Assembly: GCA_030830945.1 (NCBI GenBank)
Contig: JAURLY010000202.1
Coordinates: 1 to 5,495 of the forward strand
Reading direction: 5' to 3'
From: Gammaproteobacteria bacterium
GTDB lineage: Bacteria > Pseudomonadota > Gammaproteobacteria > Pseudomonadales > GM7GCV1
Length of the DNA stretch: 5,495 nt
Position 1 is the stretch's first letter. Every line of letters begins with the position of its first letter. The translations under genes and the position numbers were made by a program. The notes under the pieces were generated by a model, which saw nothing but the letters and a program-made list of their open reading frames with translations, had not been told where the DNA came from and did not search any database. Positions 1-5,495 of the stretch are shown here, piece by piece.

Positions 1-11
1 ACCCTCGTTAG

Positions 12-61
12 TAAGCCCCCGATCTTTACATATAACAAAATGTACTAGATGAAGGGGTTTA
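12..61 (+). terminator. Long imperfect hairpin upstream of rsxA, possible terminator of the preceding unit
   Basis: Bases 12-19 (TAAGCCCC) can pair with 54-61 (GGGGTTTA, with one G-U), 22-25 (ATCT) with 47-50 (AGAT), and 27-31 (TACAT) with 40-44 (ATGTA). Small internal loops separate the three stems and the terminal loop is 8 nt (32-39). The GC-rich base is followed by a T/A-rich stretch, as in a factor-independent terminator read on the + strand, but the U-tract is short and partly inside the stem, so this is not a classical case. Two adjacent in-frame stops (TAG 9-11, TAA 12-14) just before it could be the end of an upstream + strand gene, but too little of that gene is in the window to name it. 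It could also be a structured element of other function. Confidence 0.35.
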
Positions 62-80
62 TATATGTTGAACGTATATA
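60..80. repeat. Imperfect 21-bp palindrome over the -35 box, candidate operator
   Basis: The left arm 60-67 (TATATATG) matches the reverse complement of the right arm 73-80 (CGTATATA) at 7 of 8 positions, around a 5-nt centre (TTGAA, 68-72). The arms flank and overlap the proposed -35 hexamer of the rsxA promoter, where a dimeric regulator could block or recruit RNA polymerase. The arms are mostly alternating T and A, which makes chance symmetry more likely. I do not recognise the site as that of a named regulator. Confidence 0.3.
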
Positions 81-96
81 GACGGGGACGGATAAT
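68..96 (+). promoter_or_regulatory. Putative sigma70 promoter of the rsx operon
   Basis: A -35-like TTGAAC (68-73; 4 of 6 consensus positions) and a -10-like GATAAT (91-96; 5 of 6) are separated by exactly 17 bp, the optimal spacing. Transcription would start near 102-104, giving a leader of about 40 nt before the TTG start of rsxA. It is the best promoter-like match I found in the 143 bases before the operon. The assignment rests on consensus matching only. Confidence 0.55.
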
Positions 97-125
97 GCCC
101 CTTCTCGTATTCAATACATAACCAA

Positions 126-142
126 ACGCAAGAGACGCAAGA
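126..142 (+). repeat. Tandem 8-bp direct repeat (ACGCAAGA) in the rsxA leader
   Basis: ACGCAAGA occurs at 126-133 and again at 135-142, separated by one G, ending one base before the TTG start codon. The AAGAGA at 130-135, formed by the first copy and the joint, is the only purine-rich stretch at a usable distance (8 nt) to act as a Shine-Dalgarno sequence, and it is weak. The repeat may be chance or may affect translation initiation of rsxA. Confidence 0.3.
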
Positions 143-143
143 T

Positions 144-719
144 TTGACGGACCTCCTGATCATCTTTATTGGCGCAGTTCTGGTGAACAACTTTGTTCTT
201 GTCCAGTTCCTTGGCCTCTGCCCGTTCATGGGGGTTTCGACCAAGGTCGAGAGCGCCGTTGGCATGTCTATGGCGACCGCTTTTGTGCTAACACTCGCGT
301 CTATCTGCAGCTATCTGGTTAACACCTACATTTTGACGCCTTTAGGGATCGAATTCTTACAGACAATTTCCTTCATTCTGGTTATTGCTGCCGTTGTCTC
401 CTTGTCAAAAATGTTCATCGAAAAAACCAGCCCGGTCCTTTATCGTGTACTGGGAATTTACATTCCCTTGATAACCACCAACTGTGCTGTACTGGGCGTT
501 GCACTTCAGAATACGGCACGTTCCTTTTCTTTTTTCGAGTCCGCCATATATGGGTTTGGCGCTGCAATGGGATTCTCTCTTGTCTTAGTGCTTTTCTCTG
601 CCATGCGCGAACGCATTGCCGTGGCTGACGTACCTGTCCCCTTCAAAGGAGCCGCAGTCGGCATGATTACAGCCGGCCTGATGTCATTGGCTTTTATGGG
701 ATTCAGCGGCCTGGTTTAA
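144..719 (+). CDS. rsxA: RsxA/RnfA, membrane subunit of the Rnf electron transport complex
   Basis: This 191-residue integral membrane protein closely matches E. coli RsxA (193 aa) from end to end, including the MTD N-terminus and the LMSLAFMGFSGLV C-terminus. About six hydrophobic segments are visible (near residues 4-25, 38-60, 71-90, 101-122, 131-152, 168-190). The motifs FLGLCPF (Cys26) and PLITTNC (Cys114) carry the cysteines that in the Rnf/Nqr family are thought to help bind an intramembrane [2Fe-2S] cluster at the RsxA-RsxE interface. The start is TTG: the frame is open back to a TAA at 93-95 and has no ATG, GTG or other TTG before 144, while the next Met (residue 29) would remove the first membrane helix. 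The ribosome binding site is weak. It is the first gene of the operon, 12 nt before rsxB. RsxE is its paralogue. Function is firm by family; start is well supported. Confidence 0.97.
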   Translation: MTDLLIIFIGAVLVNNFVLVQFLGLCPFMGVSTKVESAVGMSMATAFVLTLASICSYLVNTYILTPLGIEFLQTISFILVIAAVVSLSKMFIEKTSPVLYRVLGIYIPLITTNCAVLGVALQNTARSFSFFESAIYGFGAAMGFSLVLVLFSAMRERIAVADVPVPFKGAAVGMITAGLMSLAFMGFSGLV

Positions 720-725
720 GGGAGG
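718..725 (+). promoter_or_regulatory. Strong ribosome binding site of rsxB
   Basis: AAGGGAGG lies 6 nt before the ATG of rsxB and begins within the stop codon of rsxA. It is a near-complete anti-Shine-Dalgarno match and among the strongest in the operon, in contrast to the weak site before the TTG of rsxA. Confidence 0.75.
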
Positions 726-731
726 TTTCTT

Positions 732-1376
732 ATGCAATCAGCATTTAGCGATCCTATCCTCATTTTCGCCGTGATCGCTTTGGTGGGGCTCGCCGTGCTT
801 TTCGGTGCGGTGTTGGGCTTTGCCTCAGAGAAGTTCAAGGTCGAAGGTGACCCGATTGTCGAGCAAATAGACAGCATTCTCCCCCAGACACAATGTGGTC
901 AATGCGGCTATCCCGGCTGCCGTCCATACGCACAGGCTATTGCCAGCGGTGAAGCCAATATTAATCGCTGCCCGCCTGGCGGTCAGGCCACCATTAATCA
1001 TTTGGCCGACCTCCTCGACGTGGAGGCTCTTCCTTTGGATGCAGAGAGCGGTGTTGAAGAGGAAGAAACCAAAGTTGCCTATATTATTGAAGACCTATGT
1101 ATCGGCTGCACTAAATGCATTCAGGCCTGTCCTGTCGATGCAATTCTCGGTGCTGCCAAACAAATGCATACGGTTATTACCAGCGAGTGCACGGGCTGCG
1201 ATCTCTGTGTTGAGCCCTGCCCGGTAGACTGTATCGAAATGATTACTGTCGAAGAAGGACTCAGTAACTGGCACTGGACACTTCCGCCCAGCTCATCCAA
1301 ACAGATTGAAGGTTTTAAGATCACCGACGTTATTACAACTGATAGAGTAAAAACCAAACAGGATGATGCAGCCTGA
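732..1376 (+). CDS. rsxB: RsxB/RnfB, membrane-anchored iron-sulfur subunit
   Basis: The 214-residue protein has a hydrophobic N-terminal anchor (about residues 9-31), then a 4Fe-4S domain with CGQCGYPGC (Cys55, 58, 63) and Cys80. A short acidic linker (about 104-112) leads to a two-cluster ferredoxin domain with CIGCTKCIQACP (Cys123, 126, 129, 133) and CTGCDLCVEPCP (Cys153, 156, 159, 163). All cluster ligands are present, so the protein should carry three [4Fe-4S] clusters. By family knowledge RnfB takes or gives electrons to ferredoxin and relays them to the membrane part of the complex. It is longer than E. coli RsxB (192 aa), mainly through the linker and a polar C-terminal tail ending in charged residues. 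The ATG start has a strong upstream ribosome binding site. Its TGA stop is 2 nt before the rsxC start. Confidence 0.97.
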   Translation: MQSAFSDPILIFAVIALVGLAVLFGAVLGFASEKFKVEGDPIVEQIDSILPQTQCGQCGYPGCRPYAQAIASGEANINRCPPGGQATINHLADLLDVEALPLDAESGVEEEETKVAYIIEDLCIGCTKCIQACPVDAILGAAKQMHTVITSECTGCDLCVEPCPVDCIEMITVEEGLSNWHWTLPPSSSKQIEGFKITDVITTDRVKTKQDDAA

Positions 1377-1378
1377 CC

Positions 1379-3415
1379 ATGAGCCAAAACCTGACCCAAC
1401 GTATAAAGACGGCTCAAATCTGGGATATTCCCGGCGGCATACACCCGCCTGAAAACAAGGCTCAAAGTCTCAAAGATCCCATTGCCGAAGCGCCCCTGCC
1501 AAAACAGGTCATTCTGCCACTCGCCATGCATATTGGCGCTCCGGCTGAGCCGCTTGTTCAAGTAGGTGACAAGGTAAAAACAGGACAAATGGTTGCCGAG
1601 CCCAAGGGACTGGTGAGTGCTGCTATACATGCCAGTATTTCTGGCACAGTAACCGGCATTGAAGACCGTCCATTGGCTCACTCTTCAGGAATGAGTGGCC
1701 CCTGCATCATCATCGAGTCTGACAATCAGGATGATTGGGTAGATCTGGAGCCCATAGATAATTTTCGCGATATCGACCCAGCAACTCTTGTAGAAAAAGT
1801 GCGCTATGCCGGACTGGCTGGGATGGGAGGCGCAGGCTTTCCAACAGCCGTTAAATTGCAGCCCAGACATACCATTCACACATTGATACTCAATGGCACT
1901 GAATGTGAGCCCTATATCACCGCTGATCATGCCCTTATGCGTGAGCGGGCCGAAGATGTGATTCAAGGTGCGCTGTTAATGGCTTATATGGTGGGAGAGC
2001 CCGAGCAGATACTTGTCGGCATTGAAGATAATAAACCTGACGCCATTGAAGCGCTTCAGAAAGCAATTGATCGTGCTGGTGATTCACGACTGTCACAACG
2101 GGTCTTCCCAACCAAGTATCCGTCTGGCGGCGAGAAACAACTCATCCAGATTTTGACTGGAAAGGAAGTCAAATCTGGCGGGCTGCCAGCCGATCTGGGG
2201 ATTTTGGTTCAGAATGTTGGCTCGGCCGTCGCCGCCTGGGAAGCTATTACACAAGGCAAGCCACTTGTATCCCGTGTGACGACACTCGTGGGAGATGCAC
2301 TGGGCAGGCAAAATAATTATTTAGCAAGAATTGGTACCCCGATAGCCGATCTGCTCGAATTGGCTGAAATTGATAGAAACAAATCTGACCGAGTTGTTGT
2401 CGGTGGTCCGATGATGGGTTTCACCCTGCTTAATGACCAAGTGCCTGTCACCAAAATCACGAACTGCCTTCTGGTGCCCAGTCTAAAAGAATTACCCGCG
2501 CCGCCTCCAGCTCAGGCTTGCATACGCTGCGGTCTATGCGCAGAAGCCTGCCCTGCCAGCCTCTTGCCTCAACAGCTGTTTTGGTATGCGCAGGTTGAAG
2601 ACCACGACAAGCTGCGTGATTACAACCTTTTTGATTGTATTGAGTGTGGCGCCTGCGCTTATGTCTGCCCCAGCAGCATCCCGCTGGTCCAGTATTACCG
2701 TGCAGCCAAGGGTGACATCCGTGAAAGCGAACGGGAAAAAGTAAAATCTGACCATGCTCGGCTTCGTTTCGAAGCGCGCAAAGAGCGTCTGGAAAAAGAG
2801 GCTGAAGAGCGTGAAGCCAAACGCAAAGCCCGGATGGAGGCAGCCAAGGCAAAACAGGCGGCCTCAGACAGCGGAAAAAGTTCAGATGGTGCAAGCGATC
2901 TGGTCGCCGCCGCCATGGCGCGTGTTAAACAAACCAGCGCTAACCCAGAAGAAACCCGCCTAAAGCTTGAGCGACAGAAAAAAACTTTCGAAGAACGTAT
3001 AGAGGGCATTGAGGCGAAAATTGCCGAGGCTGAATCTGACGATATAAAAGCGAAATTTAGCTCACAGTTGAAAAACACCCAGAAAAAACTGGATGGAATA
3101 CTGGAAAAACTTGATTCACTTGAAAATACAGCTTCTCAAGAAGAAATCGCCCCGGCGCCAGAAAAAGATGCCGCGGCGGCCGCTATTGAACGGGCCAAAC
3201 AAAAATCTGAAGCCTTGGCTGGTATGAGTGAATCGGAAAAACTTAAATCCACTTTAGCATCACTAAAAAGCAGGCAAGAAAAAGCAGCAGCAAAAGTCGC
3301 TGAAGCACAAGCCTCGGGTGCCGACACCCTCGAGGCCTTAAAAACCGGATTAGGCAAAATCGAGGAAAAAATCCTGGCTACGGAAAAACAACTCACCGAG
3401 CTTGGAGAAGACTAG
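1379..3415 (+). CDS. rsxC: RsxC/RnfC, peripheral NADH/FMN and 4Fe-4S subunit with repeat-containing C-terminal extension
   Basis: The N-terminus carries the IWDxxGGIHPPExK signature (14-27) and a lipoyl-like segment (HIGAPAEPLVQVGDKV, 51-66). A Complex I 51-kDa-like domain follows, with the glycine-rich GLAGMGGAGFPT loop (145-156), ECEPYITAD (175-183) and PTKYPSGGEKQL (244-255), the predicted NADH/FMN site. Next are an SLBB-like stretch (about 297-327) and two [4Fe-4S] motifs (Cys381, 384, 387, 391 and Cys420, 423, 426, 430). From about 445 to 678 the protein is charged, Ala/Lys/Glu-rich and probably helical or coiled-coil, with two copies of the short unit known from RsxC tails (507-518 and 597-608), each followed by a related helical segment. 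Total length is 678 residues against 740 in E. coli, whose tail has many short repeats. The core is firmly identified; the role of the tail is unknown. The ATG is 2 nt after the rsxB stop with no good nearby ribosome binding site (only AGGA about 15 nt upstream), so translational coupling is likely. Confidence 0.96.
   Translation: MSQNLTQRIKTAQIWDIPGGIHPPENKAQSLKDPIAEAPLPKQVILPLAMHIGAPAEPLVQVGDKVKTGQMVAEPKGLVSAAIHASISGTVTGIEDRPLAHSSGMSGPCIIIESDNQDDWVDLEPIDNFRDIDPATLVEKVRYAGLAGMGGAGFPTAVKLQPRHTIHTLILNGTECEPYITADHALMRERAEDVIQGALLMAYMVGEPEQILVGIEDNKPDAIEALQKAIDRAGDSRLSQRVFPTKYPSGGEKQLIQILTGKEVKSGGLPADLGILVQNVGSAVAAWEAITQGKPLVSRVTTLVGDALGRQNNYLARIGTPIADLLELAEIDRNKSDRVVVGGPMMGFTLLNDQVPVTKITNCLLVPSLKELPAPPPAQACIRCGLCAEACPASLLPQQLFWYAQVEDHDKLRDYNLFDCIECGACAYVCPSSIPLVQYYRAAKGDIRESEREKVKSDHARLRFEARKERLEKEAEEREAKRKARMEAAKAKQAASDSGKSSDGASDLVAAAMARVKQTSANPEETRLKLERQKKTFEERIEGIEAKIAEAESDDIKAKFSSQLKNTQKKLDGILEKLDSLENTASQEEIAPAPEKDAAAAAIERAKQKSEALAGMSESEKLKSTLASLKSRQEKAAAKVAEAQASGADTLEALKTGLGKIEEKILATEKQLTELGED
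2897..3403 (+). repeat. Two related helical repeats of about 90 residues encoded in the rsxC 3' part
   Basis: RsxC residues about 507-582 and 597-675 align with each other by eye. Each starts with an Asp/Ala-rich unit (DLVAAAMARVKQ; DAAAAAIERAKQ), followed after 35 or 37 residues by AKIAEA or AKVAEA, and ends in a leucine-spaced helix (KKLDGILEKLDSL; EKILATEKQLTEL). Offsets grow from 90 to 94 residues, so a few short gaps are needed. The DNA is diverged and this is an old duplication at protein level, not a recent DNA repeat. Confidence 0.5.
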
Positions 3416-3417
3416 GC

Positions 3418-4464
3418 ATGTTTAAGCAACTTAGTTCACCTCACGCCCATGGCCCGACAAAAACTTCTTGGGTTATGCAACAAGTAAGCCTTGCACTTCT
3501 GCCGGGGCTGGCCGTACTTACCTCCTTTTATGGCTGGGGCAATCTCATCAATATGTTGCTGGCGATTATTTTTGCCCTGGGTTTTGAGGCAGCCATTATG
3601 GCGCTGCGAAAACGTCCGGTAATGTTTTACCTAAGCGATTTTAGTGCGGTGGTAACCGCCATGCTGCTGGCTCTTTCCATACCTCCGTACGCGCCCTGGT
3701 GGGTGACACTCATCGGTATATTTTTCGCCATTCCTGTGGCCAAACATCTCTATGGTGGGATGGGCTTCAACCCGTTTAATCCTGCCATGGTGGGCTATAT
3801 CGTGCTGCTCATTTCATTTCCGGTACAGATGGTTGAGTGGGCCGCGCCAAGAACCATGACCGACCTGCCAGGCCTGGGTGAGGCTCTGAGCTATATTTTT
3901 CTGGGAATTCATCCGCCTGATGGCGTAACTGCGGCAACCGCGCTGGATTTGGTAAAGCAAAATTCTGGTTTATTGATGGAGCAACTCTGGGAGCAAACGC
4001 CACAATTGTCTACAGCCAGTTTTGCATCTGCTGGCAGCGAGTGGGTCAATGTAGCGTTCTTGCTTGGCGGCCTCTATTTGTTGTGGCGCAAGTTATACAC
4101 TTGGCACGCCCCTGTAGCCATGCTGGCCACACTGTTGCTTCTGTCGGCCATTTTTTACGATGGCGGCAGCTCTGCCAGCAAGGGTTCTCCACTGTTCCAT
4201 CTATTTACTGGCGCTACCATGTTGGGCGCATTTTTTATTATTACTGACCCGGTTTCCGGTTGCACCAGTAATCGTGGCCGCCTGATTTTTGGAGCTGGCG
4301 TGGGTCTGCTCGTTTTTATTATTCGGGCTTGGGGTAATTATCCCGATGCTGTCGCTTTTGGTGTATTGCTAATGAACTTCGCCGCCCCACTCGTAGACTA
4401 TTACACCCAGCCCCGCGTCTATGGGCATGAAAAACGCTCGAACGTGCGGATTCACCGAGAATAA
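3418..4464 (+). CDS. rsxD: RsxD/RnfD, flavinylated membrane subunit
   Basis: This 348-residue polytopic membrane protein compares with 352 aa for E. coli RsxD. It starts with the family-typical SSPHAH segment (6-11) followed by many hydrophobic helices; the conserved KHLYGGMGFNPFNPAMVGY block is at 109-127. DGVTAATALD (168-177) is the flavin-attachment motif, and by analogy to characterised homologues Thr174 should carry covalently bound FMN. FFIITDPVSGCTSNRGRLIFG (272-292) is another family block. The protein is homologous to NqrB and forms part of the ion-translocating core with RsxA and RsxE. The ATG is 2 nt after the rsxC stop, with GGAG at 3404-3407 inside the rsxC end as ribosome binding site. 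The C-terminus is short, basic and polar. Nothing is truncated or missing. Confidence 0.96.
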   Translation: MFKQLSSPHAHGPTKTSWVMQQVSLALLPGLAVLTSFYGWGNLINMLLAIIFALGFEAAIMALRKRPVMFYLSDFSAVVTAMLLALSIPPYAPWWVTLIGIFFAIPVAKHLYGGMGFNPFNPAMVGYIVLLISFPVQMVEWAAPRTMTDLPGLGEALSYIFLGIHPPDGVTAATALDLVKQNSGLLMEQLWEQTPQLSTASFASAGSEWVNVAFLLGGLYLLWRKLYTWHAPVAMLATLLLLSAIFYDGGSSASKGSPLFHLFTGATMLGAFFIITDPVSGCTSNRGRLIFGAGVGLLVFIIRAWGNYPDAVAFGVLLMNFAAPLVDYYTQPRVYGHEKRSNVRIHRE

Positions 4465-4470
4465 ACCCTA

Positions 4471-5148
4471 ATGGAAACTTACTCCAAAAAAGCCTTGTTG
4501 AACGCGGCCGCTCTTGGCGCTTTTGCGGTAGGGACCGCACTCGTGTTGGGGATTACTTTTACTGCGACACGAGAGCCTATTGCCGAATCGCGGAGATTGG
4601 CTGAAGAAAAAGCCCTGTTGGCAGTGATAGGTGACCAACCTTACGACAATGACCTGATCAACGACCAGATTCAGCTGTCACCTGATATGGCCGCTCAATT
4701 AAACACAGAAGCTAACGCAAGGGTCATTCGCAATAATGGCACTATCTTGGGCTTTATCTTGCCAGCGGTTGCACCTGATGGGTATTCAGGCAATATTGGC
4801 ATGCTTGTCGGCATGGATACTCAGGGAAATTTACTCGGTGTGCGCGTTGTCGAACATCGCGAAACGCCAGGCCTGGGTGATAAAGTCGACACCCAGAAAA
4901 GCGACTGGATTCTTCAATTCACTGGTCTGTCGCTGGAAAATCCCGACGAGAATCAATGGTTCGTGCGCAAGGATGGCGGTCAGTTTGACGCATTTACCGG
5001 TGCAACCATAACGCCAAGGGCAGTAGTCAATATGATTAAGACAACGCTGGTCAACTTTCGTGATAACACAGATGAATTGATCAAGTTGGCTAACGAAAGC
5101 GAAACAAGTATAGAGAATAATGTGGAGGCTGAAGCCAGTGTCAACTAG
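4471..5148 (+). CDS. rsxG: RsxG/RnfG, flavinylated FMN-binding subunit
   Basis: The 225-residue protein has one N-terminal membrane anchor (about residues 9-31) and an extracytoplasmic FMN-binding domain of the RnfG/NqrC family. Conserved blocks include APDGYSGNIGMLVG (101-114), VVEHRETPGLGDKV (126-139), SDWILQF (144-150) and VRKDGGQFDAFTGATITPRAV (165-185). Thr179 in FTGAT is the predicted site of covalent FMN attachment through a phosphodiester bond; this modification needs an ApbE flavin transferase, which is not in the window. The protein is somewhat longer than E. coli RsxG (206 aa), chiefly through an acidic, low-complexity tail after about residue 205. The ATG is 6 nt after the rsxD stop, with a weak ribosome binding site (GAGA, 4457-4460). 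Its last 11 bases overlap the rsxE start. Confidence 0.96.
   Translation: METYSKKALLNAAALGAFAVGTALVLGITFTATREPIAESRRLAEEKALLAVIGDQPYDNDLINDQIQLSPDMAAQLNTEANARVIRNNGTILGFILPAVAPDGYSGNIGMLVGMDTQGNLLGVRVVEHRETPGLGDKVDTQKSDWILQFTGLSLENPDENQWFVRKDGGQFDAFTGATITPRAVVNMIKTTLVNFRDNTDELIKLANESETSIENNVEAEASVN
5124..5128 (+). promoter_or_regulatory. Ribosome binding site that fixes the rsxE GTG start
   Basis: GGAGG lies inside the 3' end of rsxG, 9 nt before a GTG at 5138. This supports GTG 5138 over the other in-frame candidates: ATG 5120, which lies upstream of this site, and ATG 5171, which has no purine-rich stretch in front of it. Confidence 0.7.
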
Positions 5149-5495
5149 CAGTTTTGCCGAAATCAGCCGTATGGGACTATGGAACAAAAATCCGGCACTT
5201 GTTCAATTGCTGGGGCTTTGCCCCCTGCTCGCCGTCACAGGGTCAGTAGTTAACGCACTGGGGCTGGGGCTAGCCACTATGCTGGTTTTAGTCGGCTCTA
5301 ACCTGGTCGTTTCACTGATTCGAAATCATGTCACCGACGTGATTCGCCTTCCGGCCTTTGTCATGATCATTGCTGCATTTACCACATGTACCGAATTGCT
5401 CATGAAAGCTTACACCTACGAGCTTTATCTTATACTGGGATTGTTTATCTCCCTGATCGTGACCAACTGCACGATTCTTGGGCGCGCAGAAGCAT
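5138..5495 (+). CDS. rsxE: RsxE/RnfE, membrane subunit, 3' end outside the window
   Basis: The first 119 residues of RsxE are present; the gene runs off the window. The translation begins [20 protein letters not shown] and continues with [14 protein letters not shown] (Cys28) and [20 protein letters not shown] (Cys111). These match E. coli RsxE ([22 protein letters not shown] and LIVTNCIVVGRAEA). The two cysteines mirror those of RsxA, its paralogue of opposite topology, and are thought to share the intramembrane [2Fe-2S] cluster with it. The GTG start overlaps rsxG by 11 nt and is preceded by GGAGG. E. coli RsxE begins MSEI..., in good agreement with this start. The frame shows no stop to the window edge. 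A small oddity is Ser105 where E. coli has Pro (FIPLIVTNC). The full protein should be about 230 residues, so roughly half is seen. Confidence 0.95.
   Translation, partial: [119 protein letters not shown]

Noticed and set aside
84..101. GGGG (84-87) and CCCC (98-101) as a hairpin in the promoter region
   Set aside because: Only a 4-bp stem with a 10-nt loop overlapping the -10 box; too small to claim as a structure.
59..265. 68-codon open frame on the - strand over the promoter and rsxA start
   Set aside because: It is antisense to the conserved N-terminus of RsxA and its translation resembles no known protein.
1121..1681. 186-codon open frame on the - strand across the rsxB/rsxC junction
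   Set aside because: It lies fully antisense to two firmly identified genes, has no recognisable domain in its translation and no promoter or ribosome binding site that I can see.
2978..2984. Run of seven A within rsxC as a possible programmed frameshift site
   Set aside because: The zero frame (CAG AAA AAA ACT) does not form a canonical X XXY YYZ slippery heptamer and the frame continues intact with repeat-like protein on both sides.
2457..3078. Several - strand open frames (including 2457-2894 and 2695-3078) antisense to rsxC
   Set aside because: They mirror the biased Ala/Lys/Glu codons of the RsxC tail (Ser/Arg/Phe/Ala-rich shadow translation) and show no family features.
144..5495. Possible novel gene cassette or mobile element inside the operon
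   Set aside because: All bases from 144 on are accounted for by six standard rsx genes with gaps of at most 12 nt; there are no transposase, integrase or terminal repeat signs.

Overview
The window holds most of a Gammaproteobacteria-type rnf/rsx operon, all on the + strand, in the order rsxA-rsxB-rsxC-rsxD-rsxG-rsxE. The last gene is cut by the window edge. The genes encode a membrane-bound, ion-motive electron transfer complex (Rnf, called Rsx in E. coli). It couples electron flow between ferredoxin and NAD(H) to ion movement, or helps keep the SoxR sensor reduced. Gene order, gene lengths and motifs (RsxB and RsxC iron-sulfur sites, flavin-attachment threonines in RsxD and RsxG, the LGLCP and TNC cysteines in RsxA and RsxE) match gammaproteobacterial homologues closely. 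The moderate GC content and protein character suggest a free-living, possibly marine, gammaproteobacterium. The genus cannot be fixed from this window.

Layout: bases 1-143 are non-coding as far as can be seen. They hold a long imperfect hairpin (12-61), possibly the end of an upstream transcription unit. Next comes a plausible sigma70 promoter (TTGAAC, 17-bp spacer, GATAAT; 68-96) whose -35 box sits inside an imperfect palindrome (60-80), then a leader of about 40 nt with a small direct repeat. rsxA begins with TTG at 144. From there to the end there is almost no spare DNA: the gene junctions are gaps of 12, 2, 2 and 6 nt and an 11-nt overlap (rsxG/rsxE), so the genes are probably co-transcribed and partly translationally coupled.

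Working together: RsxC (peripheral, predicted NADH/FMN module with two [4Fe-4S] sites) and RsxB (anchored ferredoxin-like subunit) carry electrons on the cytoplasmic side. RsxA and RsxE are paralogous membrane subunits whose conserved cysteines are thought to hold an intramembrane [2Fe-2S] cluster. RsxD and RsxG carry covalently bound FMN. All visible cofactor ligands are intact, so the complex looks functional.

I see no mobile element, CRISPR array, RNA gene or unknown gene cassette. The most unusual features are modest: a C-terminal RsxC extension built from two related helical repeats of about 90 residues, and a possible operator over the promoter. I do not think the window contains an undescribed system.
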